From Chitinophagaceae bacterium UBA7600 (GTDB lineage: Bacteria > Bacteroidota > Bacteroidia > Chitinophagales > Chitinophagaceae): DNA of 64,000 bases. Every line of letters starts with the position of its first letter. Within the stretch, counting starts at the first letter, position 1. The notes under the pieces are model-generated. The model saw only the letters and a list, made by a program, of their open reading frames with translations, was not told the DNA's origin and did no database searches. The stretch lies in the NCBI GenBank assembly GCA_002478885.1, contig DLKC01000097.1, positions 61,634 to 125,633 of the forward strand. Direction: 5' to 3'. Of the stretch, positions 52,133-61,210 are shown in pieces. Both the position numbers and the translations under genes were made by a program.

Positions 52133-53542
52133 ATGAAATACTACAGACTTCTCAGAAACAACAAAGAAAGCGGACCATTCAGCTCTGACGATCTTATTAG
52201 CAATGGCTTTAAACCCTATGATCTAATATGGGAAGAAGGTAAAAGTGCAGCATGGAGATACCCAAGTGAAATAGCTGATTTTAAAAATTATGCACCGCAG
52301 GTTGAAGAACAACCGTTTGATCGGTTTTATAAGAAAAACAAACCTGCGATGCAATCCAAATTGCCGGCAGATCAATATATTACCGTAGCAGTAACCCCTA
52401 AACCTTCAATTTTAGCCAAAGAGAAACCACGAATAAGGATTAAAGCGGACAGCACCAGGATTGAAATGATTAATCCAATTTTACCGGAAGAGATCAAAGC
52501 CTCATCGCAGCCAACGACCATTGAATTGTTAAACAAAGAAACAAAGGTTGCCAAAGCTCAGTCGTCCAAGGCTAAACCCGAATGGGAGAACATGTGGCTT
52601 GATTGGGAAGAGGAAAAAAAAGCTGTACAAAAACTGAAATTCAAATCTGTACCACAAACATTGAGTGAACCAGAAGTTGAAATTGAAACCAAGTTTTCGC
52701 AATCTCTCGACGATGTAAAGCAACTCTATATCGAGAAAGTTTTGAATGGTAAAAAAGCTGGCTGGGAATTTAAACAATACAAAGGCTATATAAGCATAGG
52801 AGTAATTTCCCTGTGTGTACTTGCCATTGGCATCTGGTTAGGCATTCAATGGACAGGTGATGAAGAGACCAAAGCGCATTTATTGGAAAAAAACTCCACC
52901 CAATCAATAGTTAGCAGGCCCGTCGAAGAGATAAATGCTGCCGACAATACAAACACAACAGGTGAAAAAACAGAGAAGAACGATGCTGGCGCAGTCATCA
53001 TTGTTCCTACAGCAGAGAAAAAACCTGCTTCAACTGCCCAAAAAACTAAACCGGGTACTAAGGCGTCGTACGTGAAGGCAAATGCAAACAGCAAATTAAC
53101 CCCATATGCAAACACAAACACCGTTAAGCAAAACAAATCAATTGCCGCTCCTGCAAAACAAGGCGTTATTAAAAAAGAAGTAGTTGCCGGGAGTGGTGTG
53201 GTGATTAAAAAACGGGATGACATTACTATTCCGGCGCCGGAAAAGACAGAAAAAAATATTGATAGTTACATAATGCTGAGAAGCCTGGGTAGCTCTTCGC
53301 CAGGGGCAAGCTACCGGGTAGAAAATATCAGCGATGTTGCACTCGAGATGGTGATGATCGATCTTCAATACTACGATGCTGCAGGAAAATTTAAGAAAGG
53401 CGAAACAATCTATGTGCGAAATATTAATCCAGGCCAATCAGTTTCGGTAAAGGCCCCTGAAGATGCAAACGCCTCGAAAATTACCTCCAGGGTATCCATG
53501 ATCAGTTCTGAGCAAAACAATTTATACCTTATTGCGGACTAA
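52133..53542 (+). CDS. GYF_2 domain membrane protein (hypothetical)
   Basis: 469 residues from the ATG at 52133. Residues 1-50 are a GYF_2/DUF4339-like domain (YYRLLRNNKESGPFSSDDLI; YDLIWEEGKSAAWRYPSEIA). A long charged, disordered part follows, then one membrane helix (YISIGVISLCVLAIGIWLGI, about 220-240) and a second low-complexity Lys/Ala/Thr-rich linker. The C-terminal beta domain (ASYRVENISDVALEMVMIDL ... VRNINPGQSVSVKAPEDAN) resembles FxLYD/transglutaminase-associated Ig-like modules. The topology places GYF_2 inside and the beta domain outside. Function unknown. An upstream ATG (52076) is unlikely. Confidence 0.72.
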   Translation: MKYYRLLRNNKESGPFSSDDLISNGFKPYDLIWEEGKSAAWRYPSEIADFKNYAPQVEEQPFDRFYKKNKPAMQSKLPADQYITVAVTPKPSILAKEKPRIRIKADSTRIEMINPILPEEIKASSQPTTIELLNKETKVAKAQSSKAKPEWENMWLDWEEEKKAVQKLKFKSVPQTLSEPEVEIETKFSQSLDDVKQLYIEKVLNGKKAGWEFKQYKGYISIGVISLCVLAIGIWLGIQWTGDEETKAHLLEKNSTQSIVSRPVEEINAADNTNTTGEKTEKNDAGAVIIVPTAEKKPASTAQKTKPGTKASYVKANANSKLTPYANTNTVKQNKSIAAPAKQGVIKKEVVAGSGVVIKKRDDITIPAPEKTEKNIDSYIMLRSLGSSSPGASYRVENISDVALEMVMIDLQYYDAAGKFKKGETIYVRNINPGQSVSVKAPEDANASKITSRVSMISSEQNNLYLIAD

Positions 53543-53657
53543 AAAGTCAGTTGCATTTACGCCACTCCTTTTAACTTCGCCTGGTAATTGTGTTTAAATA
53601 ATTTACCGGACCAATGCATCGCGTGGGCTGTTTTATAAGATGCGTAAAGAACCAACA

Positions 53658-53677
53658 GTACAAGTGTGCGACGCAAC
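53658..53677 (-). repeat. Dispersed repeat copy 18
   Basis: Minus-strand core GTTGCGTCGCACACTTGTAC. The box is not clear. It lies between two plus-strand genes, opposite to both. Confidence 0.85.
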
Positions 53678-53731
53678 TACTGCTGCCATTGCCACCGATG
53701 ATGGGTCCCCAAATAAATTACCGGTGGTTTT

Positions 53732-55243
53732 ATGAATGAACATAAACGTATTCTCCTATTTGGTGCGGGAAAATCTGCAACTGTGCTAATAGACTATCTC
53801 AAAAAAATATCCATTGAATTTTCCTGGTTTGTTACGGTCGCGGACAGTAATCTTGAAGCGGCGCAATCGAAGGTCGGTGATCACGACTATGCCAGGGCGG
53901 CCCAGGTTAATATAGAAAATGAACGGGAAAGGCAAAACCTGATCGCGGATGCAGACATCGTTATTTCAATGATGCCGCCACACCTGCATTATAAAATTGC
54001 GGTGGATTGTATAGCGCTGAAAAAACATTTGCTAACAGCATCGTACGTTGATGAAAAAATAAAACAACTTGAACCGGACATAAAAAATAACGGCCTCCTG
54101 TTTTTATGTGAGATGGGTCTTGACCCGGGAATCGATCACATGAGTGCCATGCAACTGTTCGACCGGGTTAGGTCTGCCGGCGGTACAATCACATCTTTTA
54201 AGTCGCACTGTGGCGGACTAGTTGCACCTGAAAGCGACGATAACCCCTGGCACTATAAAATCAGTTGGAATCCACGCAACATCATACTCGCGGGAAAAGC
54301 CGGAGCTGTTTACAAAGAAAACAATAAGGTAGTGCATTTACCTTATGAGCAACTCTTTAACGCCAAGAAACTGGTGGAAGTGCCGGGCGATACACTTTAC
54401 GCTTATTATCCTAATCGCGATTCGCTTGGTTATATACAGCTCTACCAACTTGACAGCGCAAGCACATTTGTAAGAACGACTTTAAGGCACCCTGATTTTA
54501 GCTTTGGATGGAAAAATATTATTGATCTTAAACTCACTGATGAAGAGAAAATTTACGAAACCGATGGGCTGTCTGTGTCGGCCTTTTTTAAAATGCATTT
54601 CGATCGCAACAGGTTTGGAGAATGGCTGAACAATATGCTTACTTCCAGGCTGAACTATGCAAAGGACATGATGGAGAAACTAAAGAACCTAATGGATGCA
54701 GAGGAAGAAGCTATGGATGAAGGTGCAGATACCGAAGAGGAGATAATGCTGATAGATGAAAAAGGAAGCCTGACGACTATTGCGGTAGACGACGTGAAAG
54801 ATAAAGCCGCAGAATCTGTTGCTTACCAAATGCACGAGGCGAATCTTAGTATGAAGCAATTATTTTTCCTGGGCCTCGACGATGAAACGCTTATAAACAG
54901 AGGCCTTTGCAGTGCGGCCGATATTTTGCAATTTATTCTTGAACGTAAACTGGCTTTAAAGCCTGGTGACAAAGACATGATTGTGATGCTTCACGAAGTA
55001 GAGTTCGAAATAAATAAAACCAAATCAAGCATTTGCAGTAGCCTTATTGTAAAGGGTGAAGACAGCGTTCACACAGCGATGGCTAAAACCGTTGGCCTGC
55101 CGCTGGGCATTGCCGCCAAACTAATTCTGCTAGGAAAAATAAATGAAACAGGTTTGCACATCCCGGTAATCCCTTCCATTTATGACCCGGTGCTTACAGA
55201 ATTGCAAACACACAATATTATCTTCAACGAAACAGAATTATAA
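53732..55243 (+). CDS. Saccharopine dehydrogenase family protein
   Basis: 503 residues. N-terminal Rossmann motif LLFGAGKSATVLIDYLKKIS, followed by DADIVISMMPPHLHYKIAVD and LCEMGLDPGIDHMSAMQLFD, the saccharopine reductase signature. SHCGGLVAPESDDNPWHYKI is the substrate-binding region. A glutamate-rich insertion near 325-345 interrupts the C-terminal half. It probably interconverts saccharopine and aminoadipate semialdehyde plus glutamate with NAD(P). No partner lysine-ketoglutarate reductase is adjacent, so degradation or synthesis cannot be told apart. Confidence 0.85.
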   Translation: MNEHKRILLFGAGKSATVLIDYLKKISIEFSWFVTVADSNLEAAQSKVGDHDYARAAQVNIENERERQNLIADADIVISMMPPHLHYKIAVDCIALKKHLLTASYVDEKIKQLEPDIKNNGLLFLCEMGLDPGIDHMSAMQLFDRVRSAGGTITSFKSHCGGLVAPESDDNPWHYKISWNPRNIILAGKAGAVYKENNKVVHLPYEQLFNAKKLVEVPGDTLYAYYPNRDSLGYIQLYQLDSASTFVRTTLRHPDFSFGWKNIIDLKLTDEEKIYETDGLSVSAFFKMHFDRNRFGEWLNNMLTSRLNYAKDMMEKLKNLMDAEEEAMDEGADTEEEIMLIDEKGSLTTIAVDDVKDKAAESVAYQMHEANLSMKQLFFLGLDDETLINRGLCSAADILQFILERKLALKPGDKDMIVMLHEVEFEINKTKSSICSSLIVKGEDSVHTAMAKTVGLPLGIAAKLILLGKINETGLHIPVIPSIYDPVLTELQTHNIIFNETEL

Positions 55244-55258
55244 AAGGCATTTTTTTAA

Positions 55259-55306
55259 CCGGGCTATATATCAATGTTCAGCTTTGCTTGCGTCGCATAC
55301 TGCAAC
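55259..55306 (+). repeat. Dispersed repeat copy 19 (divergent 3' end)
   Basis: Core CTTGCGTCGCATACTGCAAC (55287-55306), box CCGGGCT at 55259-55265, gap 21 nt. Co-directional, 15 nt after the saccharopine dehydrogenase stop. Confidence 0.78.
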
Positions 55307-55364
55307 GCCTTGTTCACCAATCAGCAAAGGCTCGGCATTTTGAGATAATAAAATAATCGAAACA

Positions 55365-55694
55365 ATGGAAAAATTTCATTTTTCACTGGCAGGGGCAATT
55401 ACGCAATTGGCCCGGGAAAAGCAGCAACAGTTTACGCTCATCATGCAAAATGGCAGCATGAGTGTTGAGTATTATGCTCCTGACAAAGTCGATCGGCAAA
55501 CCCCGCATAAACAGGATGAGCTTTATGTTATAGCCAGCGGCTCGGGATACTTTTTTCGCAACGGCGAACAGGTAAGCGTTACACAGGGCGACGTGTTATT
55601 TGTGCCCGCCGGCATGGAGCATCGGTTTGAAAATTTCAGCGACGATTTTGCCACATGGGTAATCTTCTACGGACCAAACGGCGGCGAGCAGTAA
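55365..55694 (+). CDS. Small cupin-domain protein
   Basis: 109 residues. Single cupin_2 barrel: motif 1 HKQDELYVIASGSGYFFRNG with the metal-ligand-like His and Glu, motif 2 GDVLFVPAGMEHRFENFS with the second His. Single-domain cupins bind a metal or small ligand as isomerases, dioxygenases or sensors; the role is unknown. It starts 121 nt after the saccharopine dehydrogenase gene, with repeat copy 19 between, and converges with the sirtuin gene. Confidence 0.85.
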   Translation: MEKFHFSLAGAITQLAREKQQQFTLIMQNGSMSVEYYAPDKVDRQTPHKQDELYVIASGSGYFFRNGEQVSVTQGDVLFVPAGMEHRFENFSDDFATWVIFYGPNGGEQ

Positions 55695-55727
55695 AAAAGC
55701 AGGTTGTATCGCTGACTTTTCAAATAA

Positions 55728-56420
55728 TTATTTGTACTCGTTTAGTATACCGGTCAATTCCTTCACACCTTCAGTCGCAGTTTTTTCAATCGTCGTCATA
55801 TTATGTACTGACGATGTATAAGGAATACGTTTGTCGATAATGAATTTGGGAATTTCCCATGCTGCATAGTTTAAGAGACCGGCTGCCGGATAAACCAGCA
55901 GGGAAGTTCCAACAACAACGAATATATCAGCAGTTCTAACAATACTTATCGCGTGTTCGATTTCCGGAACAGGTTCTTCAAACCAAACTATATGTGGCCG
56001 AAGCTGGGCACCGTCTTCTGCCCTATCGCCGATTTTAATGTCGTGTTTGATAGCATAAACCAGTGACTCATTTGTTTCACTTCGCATCTTAAATATCTCA
56101 CCGTGAAGATGCAATACGTGTGTGGCTCCTGCCCTCTCATGCAGATCGTCGATATTTTGCGTAATAATTGTTACATCAAAGCTATCCTGCAATCTAGCCA
56201 GCCCCCGATGTGCTTCATTGGGTGTCGATTTCGCAACGTCATTTCTCCGGTAATTATAAAAGTCTAAAACAAGCTGGGGATTTTTTCGCCAGGCACGCGG
56301 CGTGGCAACATCTTCAATGTTATACCCTTCCCATAATCCCTCGCTATCGCGAAATGTTTTCAAACCGCTTTCCGCACTGATTCCGGCACCAGTTAAAACA
56401 ACCAATTTCTTTTTATGCAT
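55728..56420 (-). CDS. cobB: Sir2-family NAD-dependent protein deacylase
   Basis: 230 residues. NAD-binding LTGAGISAESGLKTFRD (9-25), TQNIDDLHERAG and the catalytic His in VLHLHGEIF. The segment LDFYNYRRNDV has the Tyr-x-x-Arg pattern that favours succinyl/malonyl-lysine in class III sirtuins. The zinc-ribbon cysteines (two CxxC pairs) are absent between HLHGE and the next GDRAEDGAQLRPHIVWFEE. I recall similar zinc-less sirtuins in Bacteroides, so this may be a lineage feature. It removes acyl groups from lysines using NAD+. Confidence 0.92.
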   Translation of the reverse strand: MHKKKLVVLTGAGISAESGLKTFRDSEGLWEGYNIEDVATPRAWRKNPQLVLDFYNYRRNDVAKSTPNEAHRGLARLQDSFDVTIITQNIDDLHERAGATHVLHLHGEIFKMRSETNESLVYAIKHDIKIGDRAEDGAQLRPHIVWFEEPVPEIEHAISIVRTADIFVVVGTSLLVYPAAGLLNYAAWEIPKFIIDKRIPYTSSVHNMTTIEKTATEGVKELTGILNEYK

Positions 56421-56517
56421 ATGCTAAACTCTTTTCTTTTCAAATATAAAAAGGTTATAACGCCCAATAGAACCTTATTGCCATTGATCGTGTCAACCTG
56501 TGCGGCAGAAATTGTCG

Positions 56518-57435
56518 TCATGCCTTTTTAAGTTTCAACCGTTTGAAGTAAAATAAAGCAATAAAGATGGCAATCACCAAAGGCCATATGGAAACAATAA
56601 ACAAAATAAAATCACTTATAAAAGTTAATCCCCTGCCAAAGGCCTTGGCGAGGCTGGTAAAGAAACTGGGTTCAATATCTTTTTGAGTGACGCCATTTTT
56701 GAACTGATAGTAAGTAAGGTTAATTGTGCTGTAGGCTGAAGCGTGAACAAGATAATTTACTCTCCCGGATGCGCTTTCAATATCTTCTTGTATTGTATTT
56801 ATTTCCGACTGAACCTGGAGTATTTCGTTCATATTTTTTGCTTGTTTCAATAACTCGAGATAGCGATCACGAACCTGTTTTTTTGCCGCCAGCCTTGCAC
56901 GCGTATCAACGACTTCCCCGGTCACATCTTCAGTGGCTATATTTTTTTCCACCAGTTTTGTGTTTTCTCCGGCAAAAGAGTTTACCAGCTCATCAAACTT
57001 ATCTACCGGCACTTTTATACTTACAACGTTTGTGATACGGTCATCTGTTTCAGTTTGATTTTCCTGGGCAACATATGCTCCGAATACCTTTGCCCGTGCA
57101 TGTAAGGATGCATTATAAGTGCTATAATCCTTAAGTTCCAATGTTATGTTGGCCGTTTTGATTATTTTCTTGTCCCAGTCAGTGAGAGCCGGCGATCCGG
57201 ATTGAAATACATCGCTTGAAGGTGTCGCCGGGTTTGCTACAGTATCTGCATTGGTGAGATCATTCTCGTCATCAACTGTGCCTGTTAAAGCAGTTTTTTT
57301 ATCTGTTACTGCGGAGGTTTCGGCCTCTAGACCAACAGCCGCCTTTTTGTTTGATGCCTGTTCATAACCCGATCCATTATTACAAGACAATACTATTACT
57401 GCTATGCTTATTGCATAGCTCATGCTAAGTTTCAT
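56518..57435 (-). CDS. DUF4349 lipoprotein
   Basis: 305 residues. Lipoprotein signal MSYAISIAVIVLSC with lipobox VLSC. A low-complexity linker to ~85 is followed by the DUF4349 core: KKIIKTANITLELKDYSTYN, VSIKVPVDKFDELVNSF, VDTRARLAAKKQVRDRYLEL. A coiled-coil LKQAKNMNEILQVQSEINTI follows. The C-terminal helix IVSIWPLVIAIFIALFYFKR anchors it in the inner membrane with a basic tail. Membrane protein of unknown function, common in many phyla. Confidence 0.88.
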   Translation of the reverse strand: MKLSMSYAISIAVIVLSCNNGSGYEQASNKKAAVGLEAETSAVTDKKTALTGTVDDENDLTNADTVANPATPSSDVFQSGSPALTDWDKKIIKTANITLELKDYSTYNASLHARAKVFGAYVAQENQTETDDRITNVVSIKVPVDKFDELVNSFAGENTKLVEKNIATEDVTGEVVDTRARLAAKKQVRDRYLELLKQAKNMNEILQVQSEINTIQEDIESASGRVNYLVHASAYSTINLTYYQFKNGVTQKDIEPSFFTSLAKAFGRGLTFISDFILFIVSIWPLVIAIFIALFYFKRLKLKKA

Positions 57436-57503
57436 AAAAGTTGATTTTTGAATTAAGATGCAGTAAGAAGTGAATTACATATGGCAGCAACCGTAAAGAA
57501 AGG

Positions 57504-57917
57504 TTATCTCCGTTTAAGGTAATAAAAAAGACTATCAGCAGCGGCATGCAACTGCATTGATGAATCAGTGTAAGATTTGATATCGAGCCTTACAGTACTG
57601 GTATCATCTTTGACAAAAATTGCAGTGGCTGAACTGTCAAAATAATAATGTATTGAGTCTTTATCTACAACAAGAAGGCTGTCATTTAAAAATTCTGCGG
57701 TAAGCTTTTCTGAGTCTTTTGCCGCCATTGCGAGTGCAAGAAGACCAAGGTTGTTTCTTTCTGTGTAACTTGAATCTGCGACGTTTTCAATGGTCCATTT
57801 GCCTTTTAAGACGAATGGTTTTACGTCTTCATGCTTTTTACCAAATAGCCAATCACAGGATGGTAAGGAAATACTGATTGCCGTGAAAATAGTAACAGCA
57901 AGAATGTTCGATTTCAT
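57504..57917 (-). CDS. Small lipoprotein, lipocalin-like (hypothetical)
   Basis: 137 residues. Signal ILAVTIFTAISISLPSC with lipobox LPSC (Cys20). The remaining ~115 residues are beta-strand-rich (FVLKGKWTIENVADSSYTER; DSIHYYFDSSATAIFVKDDT), the profile of small lipocalin-like domains. Function unknown. It is 68 nt upstream of the DUF4349 gene on the same strand. A terminator follows on its far side, belonging to the EVE gene. Confidence 0.7.
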   Translation of the reverse strand: MKSNILAVTIFTAISISLPSCDWLFGKKHEDVKPFVLKGKWTIENVADSSYTERNNLGLLALAMAAKDSEKLTAEFLNDSLLVVDKDSIHYYFDSSATAIFVKDDTSTVRLDIKSYTDSSMQLHAAADSLFYYLKRR

Positions 57918-58023
57918 TTTGCAGGTTTTTAATTGTTGAATAATTAGTTGCAGGCCTGCAGGTATTTATACATTCATTTTAAATAATGTAACCAAATGCC
58001 ATCGTTAAAAGAAAGCAAATTAA

Positions 58024-58049
58024 AAAAGACCCGTGTTGGCGGGTCTTTT
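58024..58049 (-). terminator. Intrinsic terminator of the EVE gene
   Basis: Perfect 10-bp stem AAAAGACCCG / CGGGTCTTTT with a 6-nt loop; T-run on the minus strand. It lies 22 nt past the stop at 58072. Confidence 0.88.
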
Positions 58050-58071
58050 GTTGAAAAATATATCATCGCTT

Positions 58072-58479
58072 TTACATTTTACCGAGTTCCATAATAATTT
58101 TCCATTCCTCGTCTGTCACCGGCTGAACACTCAACCGCCCTAGCCGAACCAATGCCATATTTGCCAGTCTTGGGTCAGCTTTAATTTGTCCGAGGCTAAC
58201 CGGCTGCTTAATAGGTTTATATGGTTTAAGATCAACAACAACCCATGCATCATCGTCAATTGTAGGATCCTGGTAAGCCTCTTTTGCAACTTTTGCAATG
58301 CCTACGATCTCAAGTCCTTCATTGCTGTGATAAAACAATACCTGGTCACCCTTTTTCATTGCCTTAAGGTTATTTCGGGCTGCGTAATTACGAACGCCGT
58401 CCCAAAAAGTGATTTTATCTTTTTCAAATTGTTCCCAGCTGTATTTGAATGGTTCTGATTTCACAAGCCAATATGCCAT
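58072..58479 (-). CDS. EVE domain protein
   Basis: 135 residues from the ATG at 58479 (MAYWLVKSEPFKYSWEQFEK). It contains the EVE (PUA-like) features: FWDGVRNYAARNNLKAMKKG, DQVLFYHSNEGLEIVGIAKV and DPRLANMALVRLGRLSVQPV. EVE proteins bind modified bases or RNA, and homologues resemble thymocyte nuclear protein 1. Upstream codons to 58581 run through dispersed repeat copy 20 and are not part of the protein. Confidence 0.9.
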   Translation of the reverse strand: MAYWLVKSEPFKYSWEQFEKDKITFWDGVRNYAARNNLKAMKKGDQVLFYHSNEGLEIVGIAKVAKEAYQDPTIDDDAWVVVDLKPYKPIKQPVSLGQIKADPRLANMALVRLGRLSVQPVTDEEWKIIMELGKM

Positions 58480-58562
58480 ATGTTTTTTTTCTAAAAATAC
58501 TTTTGATTCTTTCAATAACAATGTTTCCAATGAAATTTTTTCATGCTTATTTATATTCTGCA

Positions 58563-58582
58563 GTTGAAGTGTGCGACGCAAC
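58563..58582 (-). repeat. Dispersed repeat copy 20
   Basis: Minus-strand core GTTGCGTCGCACACTTCAAC. The box is not clear. It follows the terminator of the minus-strand gene 58692-59516. Confidence 0.8.
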
Positions 58583-58639
58583 TAAAGTTGAATAAAGTAC
58601 TTACGTTGACTAACAAAAAACGCTAGGTGGTTATAAAAA

Positions 58640-58668
58640 TTAAAGACCCTGCAATGCAGGGTCTTTAA
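58640..58668 (-). terminator. Intrinsic terminator of the M57-like protease gene
   Basis: Perfect 14-bp stem TTAAAGACCCTGCA / TGCAGGGTCTTTAA with a 1-2 nt central loop, starting 23 nt past the stop. Confidence 0.83.
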
Positions 58669-58691
58669 AGTTACAGTCTGTTTGTTACAGC

Positions 58692-59516
58692 TTATTTGTA
58701 TAAATATCTCAGTGCAGTTATATCGTTGGGATTGAACGGACGGTTCGTACCATCTGTACAAGCCAACATCCAGCTACCAGGATCTTTGGGACCTTTAGGA
58801 GTTTTAGGAATCCAGATAGCGCCTACACCACCATCACCCTCATTTCTTGGGAAGGAGAAACCGCAGCTATAGTTGCGATTTGCATAATCGGTGTGACGGA
58901 AGCCAATTGTATGACCAACTTCGTGTGCGATGATTGTTGCTAACCATTGAACACTTGGGTTTGTGCCGAATGTTCCGGGACGAGAATTGATCGTAATCTT
59001 GTTCGGAGGGTTGCCGTTAATATCGGGAAAACCTGAAGATTGTCCCAACACACCGCCACCGCCTAAATCTGCACCGGTAACAGTTATCGCTGCACCGGAT
59101 GCAACACGCTGTAGTTTCAATCGAAGGTTTAATGCATTGTACCTCGCAACAGCTGAATCAGTTGCAGCAGTCCAGATTGCGTCAAGGCCAGTTACGGCGA
59201 TAGTGATTGTACGTGGCAAAGCTGTGATAAGATTTGTTGTATGGTACTGTTCTTCATCAGGAACGCGCAGTTCGGGACCGACACTCATTGCTTTTGTAAG
59301 ACCTTCGGTAGAAAGGAAGATATCGTTTTCAACAACGTACCCGCCATCAACTTTAATTATACCGTCGGTGCTAAAGCCCTGGGCTTGAATCTGGCTGATT
59401 ACTTCAGAAGATATACCGCTTGTAGTTGTAGACGGAGTTTTATTTTCTTTCTGGCAAGAAAATAATGCAGTAGAAACTACCACACAGGCTAATAGGTTTT
59501 TTGCGTTGATTTTCAT
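58692..59516 (-). CDS. M57-like zinc metalloprotease, lipoprotein
   Basis: 274 residues. Lipoprotein signal NLLACVVVSTALFSC (lipobox LFSC). The zinc site is IIAHEVGHTIGFRHTDY at about 201-217: HExxH, then the Gly, the third-ligand His and Asp of the metzincin-like HExxHxxGxxHTD pattern of M57. Dual-action HEIGH-type proteases of this group are secreted by Bacteroidota. It ends NPNDITALRYLYK, usual for the family. Extracellular or outer-membrane protein degradation is inferred. Single gene with its own terminator. The 274-nt gap upstream (59517-59790) shows nothing. Confidence 0.9.
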   Translation of the reverse strand: MKINAKNLLACVVVSTALFSCQKENKTPSTTTSGISSEVISQIQAQGFSTDGIIKVDGGYVVENDIFLSTEGLTKAMSVGPELRVPDEEQYHTTNLITALPRTITIAVTGLDAIWTAATDSAVARYNALNLRLKLQRVASGAAITVTGADLGGGGVLGQSSGFPDINGNPPNKITINSRPGTFGTNPSVQWLATIIAHEVGHTIGFRHTDYANRNYSCGFSFPRNEGDGGVGAIWIPKTPKGPKDPGSWMLACTDGTNRPFNPNDITALRYLYK

Positions 59517-59790
59517 TTGAATCAGGAGTTTTTAAATTTGTATTTTTTGATGACTGTAAGCGACTTTAAATATAAAGTAATTAACTGTACTCAAAATGGA
59601 AGCGCAACAAATTAATCGGCTAAAATGGTGAGCTCTATTGAACAGAATTCAATTACGTGGTAAAGTTTACAAATGTTTTTTACTCGTCGATACAGTTTAG
59701 TAAATGACGTTTACCGTTTAATAAATTTTGAAGAAATATTTTGAATGGACGCGGGTTGATATATTTAATACTGATTTAATCAGCAACGGA

Positions 59791-60756
59791 TTATTTCTGT
59801 TGCAGGCTGAACAATGAATCGACAAATTCATGTTTATCAAAAACAATTAAGTCTGTCATTTTCTCGCCGACACCAATATATTTTACAGGAATTTTAAATT
59901 GATTGGCTATGGCTAAAACCACCCCCCCTTTTGCAGTGCCATCAAGCTTGGTAATAATCATAGCCGTAACATCTGTGGCAGCAGTAAAATGCTTTGCCTG
60001 TTCGAGGGCATTTTGACCTGTTGATCCGTCAAGTATCAATAATACTTCATGAGGTGCATCGGGAATTACCTTGGCTATTACACGATGAATTTTTCCCAAC
60101 TCATCCATCAAATGTGTTTTGTTATGTAATCTGCCGGCGGTATCGATAATAACGACATCGGCGTTTTTTGCTACAGCGCTTTGTACGGCATCAAATGCTA
60201 CCGCGCTCGGATCTGACCCCATACTCTGCTTAACAATTGGTACCCCAACTAATTCACTCCATATTGTTAACTGGTCCACAGCAGCTGCGCGAAAGGTGTC
60301 CGCTGCTCCCAGTACTACAGACCGGCCGGCCTGCTTGTAATTGTAGGCTAATTTCCCGATCGTCGTGGTTTTTCCGACACCATTTACACCCACAACAAGA
60401 ATCACATAAGGCTTTTTGCCTGCCGGAATATCAAAATTCCTATGCAAATCGGTCGATGCATCGACAAGTATATTCTCTATCTCTTCCTGCAATATGCCAT
60501 TTAGCTCGTTTGTATTTATATACTTATCCTTTGCGACTCTTTTTTCGATACGACCGATAATAGCAATCGTTGTGTCAATTCCAACATCAGCTCCAACGAG
60601 GGCATCTTCCAGGTTGTCCAGCACTTCTTCATCGACCGTATTTTTTCCCGCAATCGCTTTGGTAATCTTTGATAAAAATCCTTCCTTGGTTTTCTTCAAA
60701 CCTTCATCAAGGCTTTCTTTATCCTTCCTGCCGAATAATTTTCCTAAAAAACTCAT
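59791..60756 (-). CDS. ftsY: Signal recognition particle receptor FtsY
   Basis: 321 residues. NG domain only, lacking the long acidic A domain of E. coli FtsY. G1 VVGVNGVGKTTTIGKLA (about 122-138), G2 region DTFRAAAVDQLTIW, G3 DTAGRLHN, G4 TKLDGTAKGG. It receives SRP-bound ribosomes at the inner membrane. It lies downstream of the L28-L33-DUF4295 genes on the same strand, but a terminator and dispersed repeat copy 21 intervene. Confidence 0.97.
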   Translation of the reverse strand: MSFLGKLFGRKDKESLDEGLKKTKEGFLSKITKAIAGKNTVDEEVLDNLEDALVGADVGIDTTIAIIGRIEKRVAKDKYINTNELNGILQEEIENILVDASTDLHRNFDIPAGKKPYVILVVGVNGVGKTTTIGKLAYNYKQAGRSVVLGAADTFRAAAVDQLTIWSELVGVPIVKQSMGSDPSAVAFDAVQSAVAKNADVVIIDTAGRLHNKTHLMDELGKIHRVIAKVIPDAPHEVLLILDGSTGQNALEQAKHFTAATDVTAMIITKLDGTAKGGVVLAIANQFKIPVKYIGVGEKMTDLIVFDKHEFVDSLFSLQQK

Positions 60757-60813
60757 CGTTTATGTTTGAAGTTTTTAAATTATTGCACCAGCCCCAGCTC
60801 TCCAATCAACCCA

Positions 60814-60833
60814 GTTGCGTCGCACTCTTGTAC
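60814..60833 (+). repeat. Dispersed repeat copy 21
   Basis: Exact core GTTGCGTCGCACTCTTGTAC. The box is poor (ACCAGCC at the expected spacing). It lies upstream of ftsY, opposite to it. Confidence 0.88.
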
Positions 60834-60916
60834 TACGGCAACGCTATTCACCAGCATTGGCAAATTCCGGCAATTTATTGTCATCCGTGCCAATTGAAAA
60901 GGAAAGGGCAAAATAC

Positions 60917-60946
60917 AAAAAGCTGTTCCCGCAAAGGAACAGCTTT
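60917..60946 (-). terminator. Intrinsic terminator of the rpmB-rpmG-DUF4295 unit
   Basis: Stem AAAGCTGTTCC / GGAACAGCTTT with a 6-nt loop, then T on the minus strand. It lies 27 nt past the DUF4295 stop. Confidence 0.88.
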
Positions 60947-60973
60947 CTATGATTTATTTCTCCACCAAAATCA

Positions 60974-61147
60974 TTACTTACCGGCAAGAAAATCCTTCAC
61001 TTTGTCTTTGTGAATGATGGCTTCTTTAAAGGTGTAAGCGCCGGTCTTAGGGCTGCGCACAGGTTTTATGACCTTGGTCCAGTTTTTTGCTTCTGATGCT
61101 GCCTTCTGATCTTTGGTTTTGATCGCCGTTTTAGCTGCTTTTGCCAT
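60974..61147 (-). CDS. DUF4295 small basic protein, putative ribosome-associated
   Basis: A 57-residue, Lys-rich protein (MAKAAKTAIKTKDQKAASEA ... KDKVKDFLAGK). DUF4295 is found in Bacteroidota next to L28 and L33, as here, and is thought to be a small ribosomal protein. It is too short for most gene callers' cut-offs, but the operon position and composition make it certain. Last gene before the terminator. Confidence 0.9.
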   Translation of the reverse strand: MAKAAKTAIKTKDQKAASEAKNWTKVIKPVRSPKTGAYTFKEAIIHKDKVKDFLAGK

Positions 61148-61210
61148 GACTCTGAATTATATGATTTTTATTTTGTCAACAGGTTAAGGATATGCCTCAA
61201 CAAGTAAACG

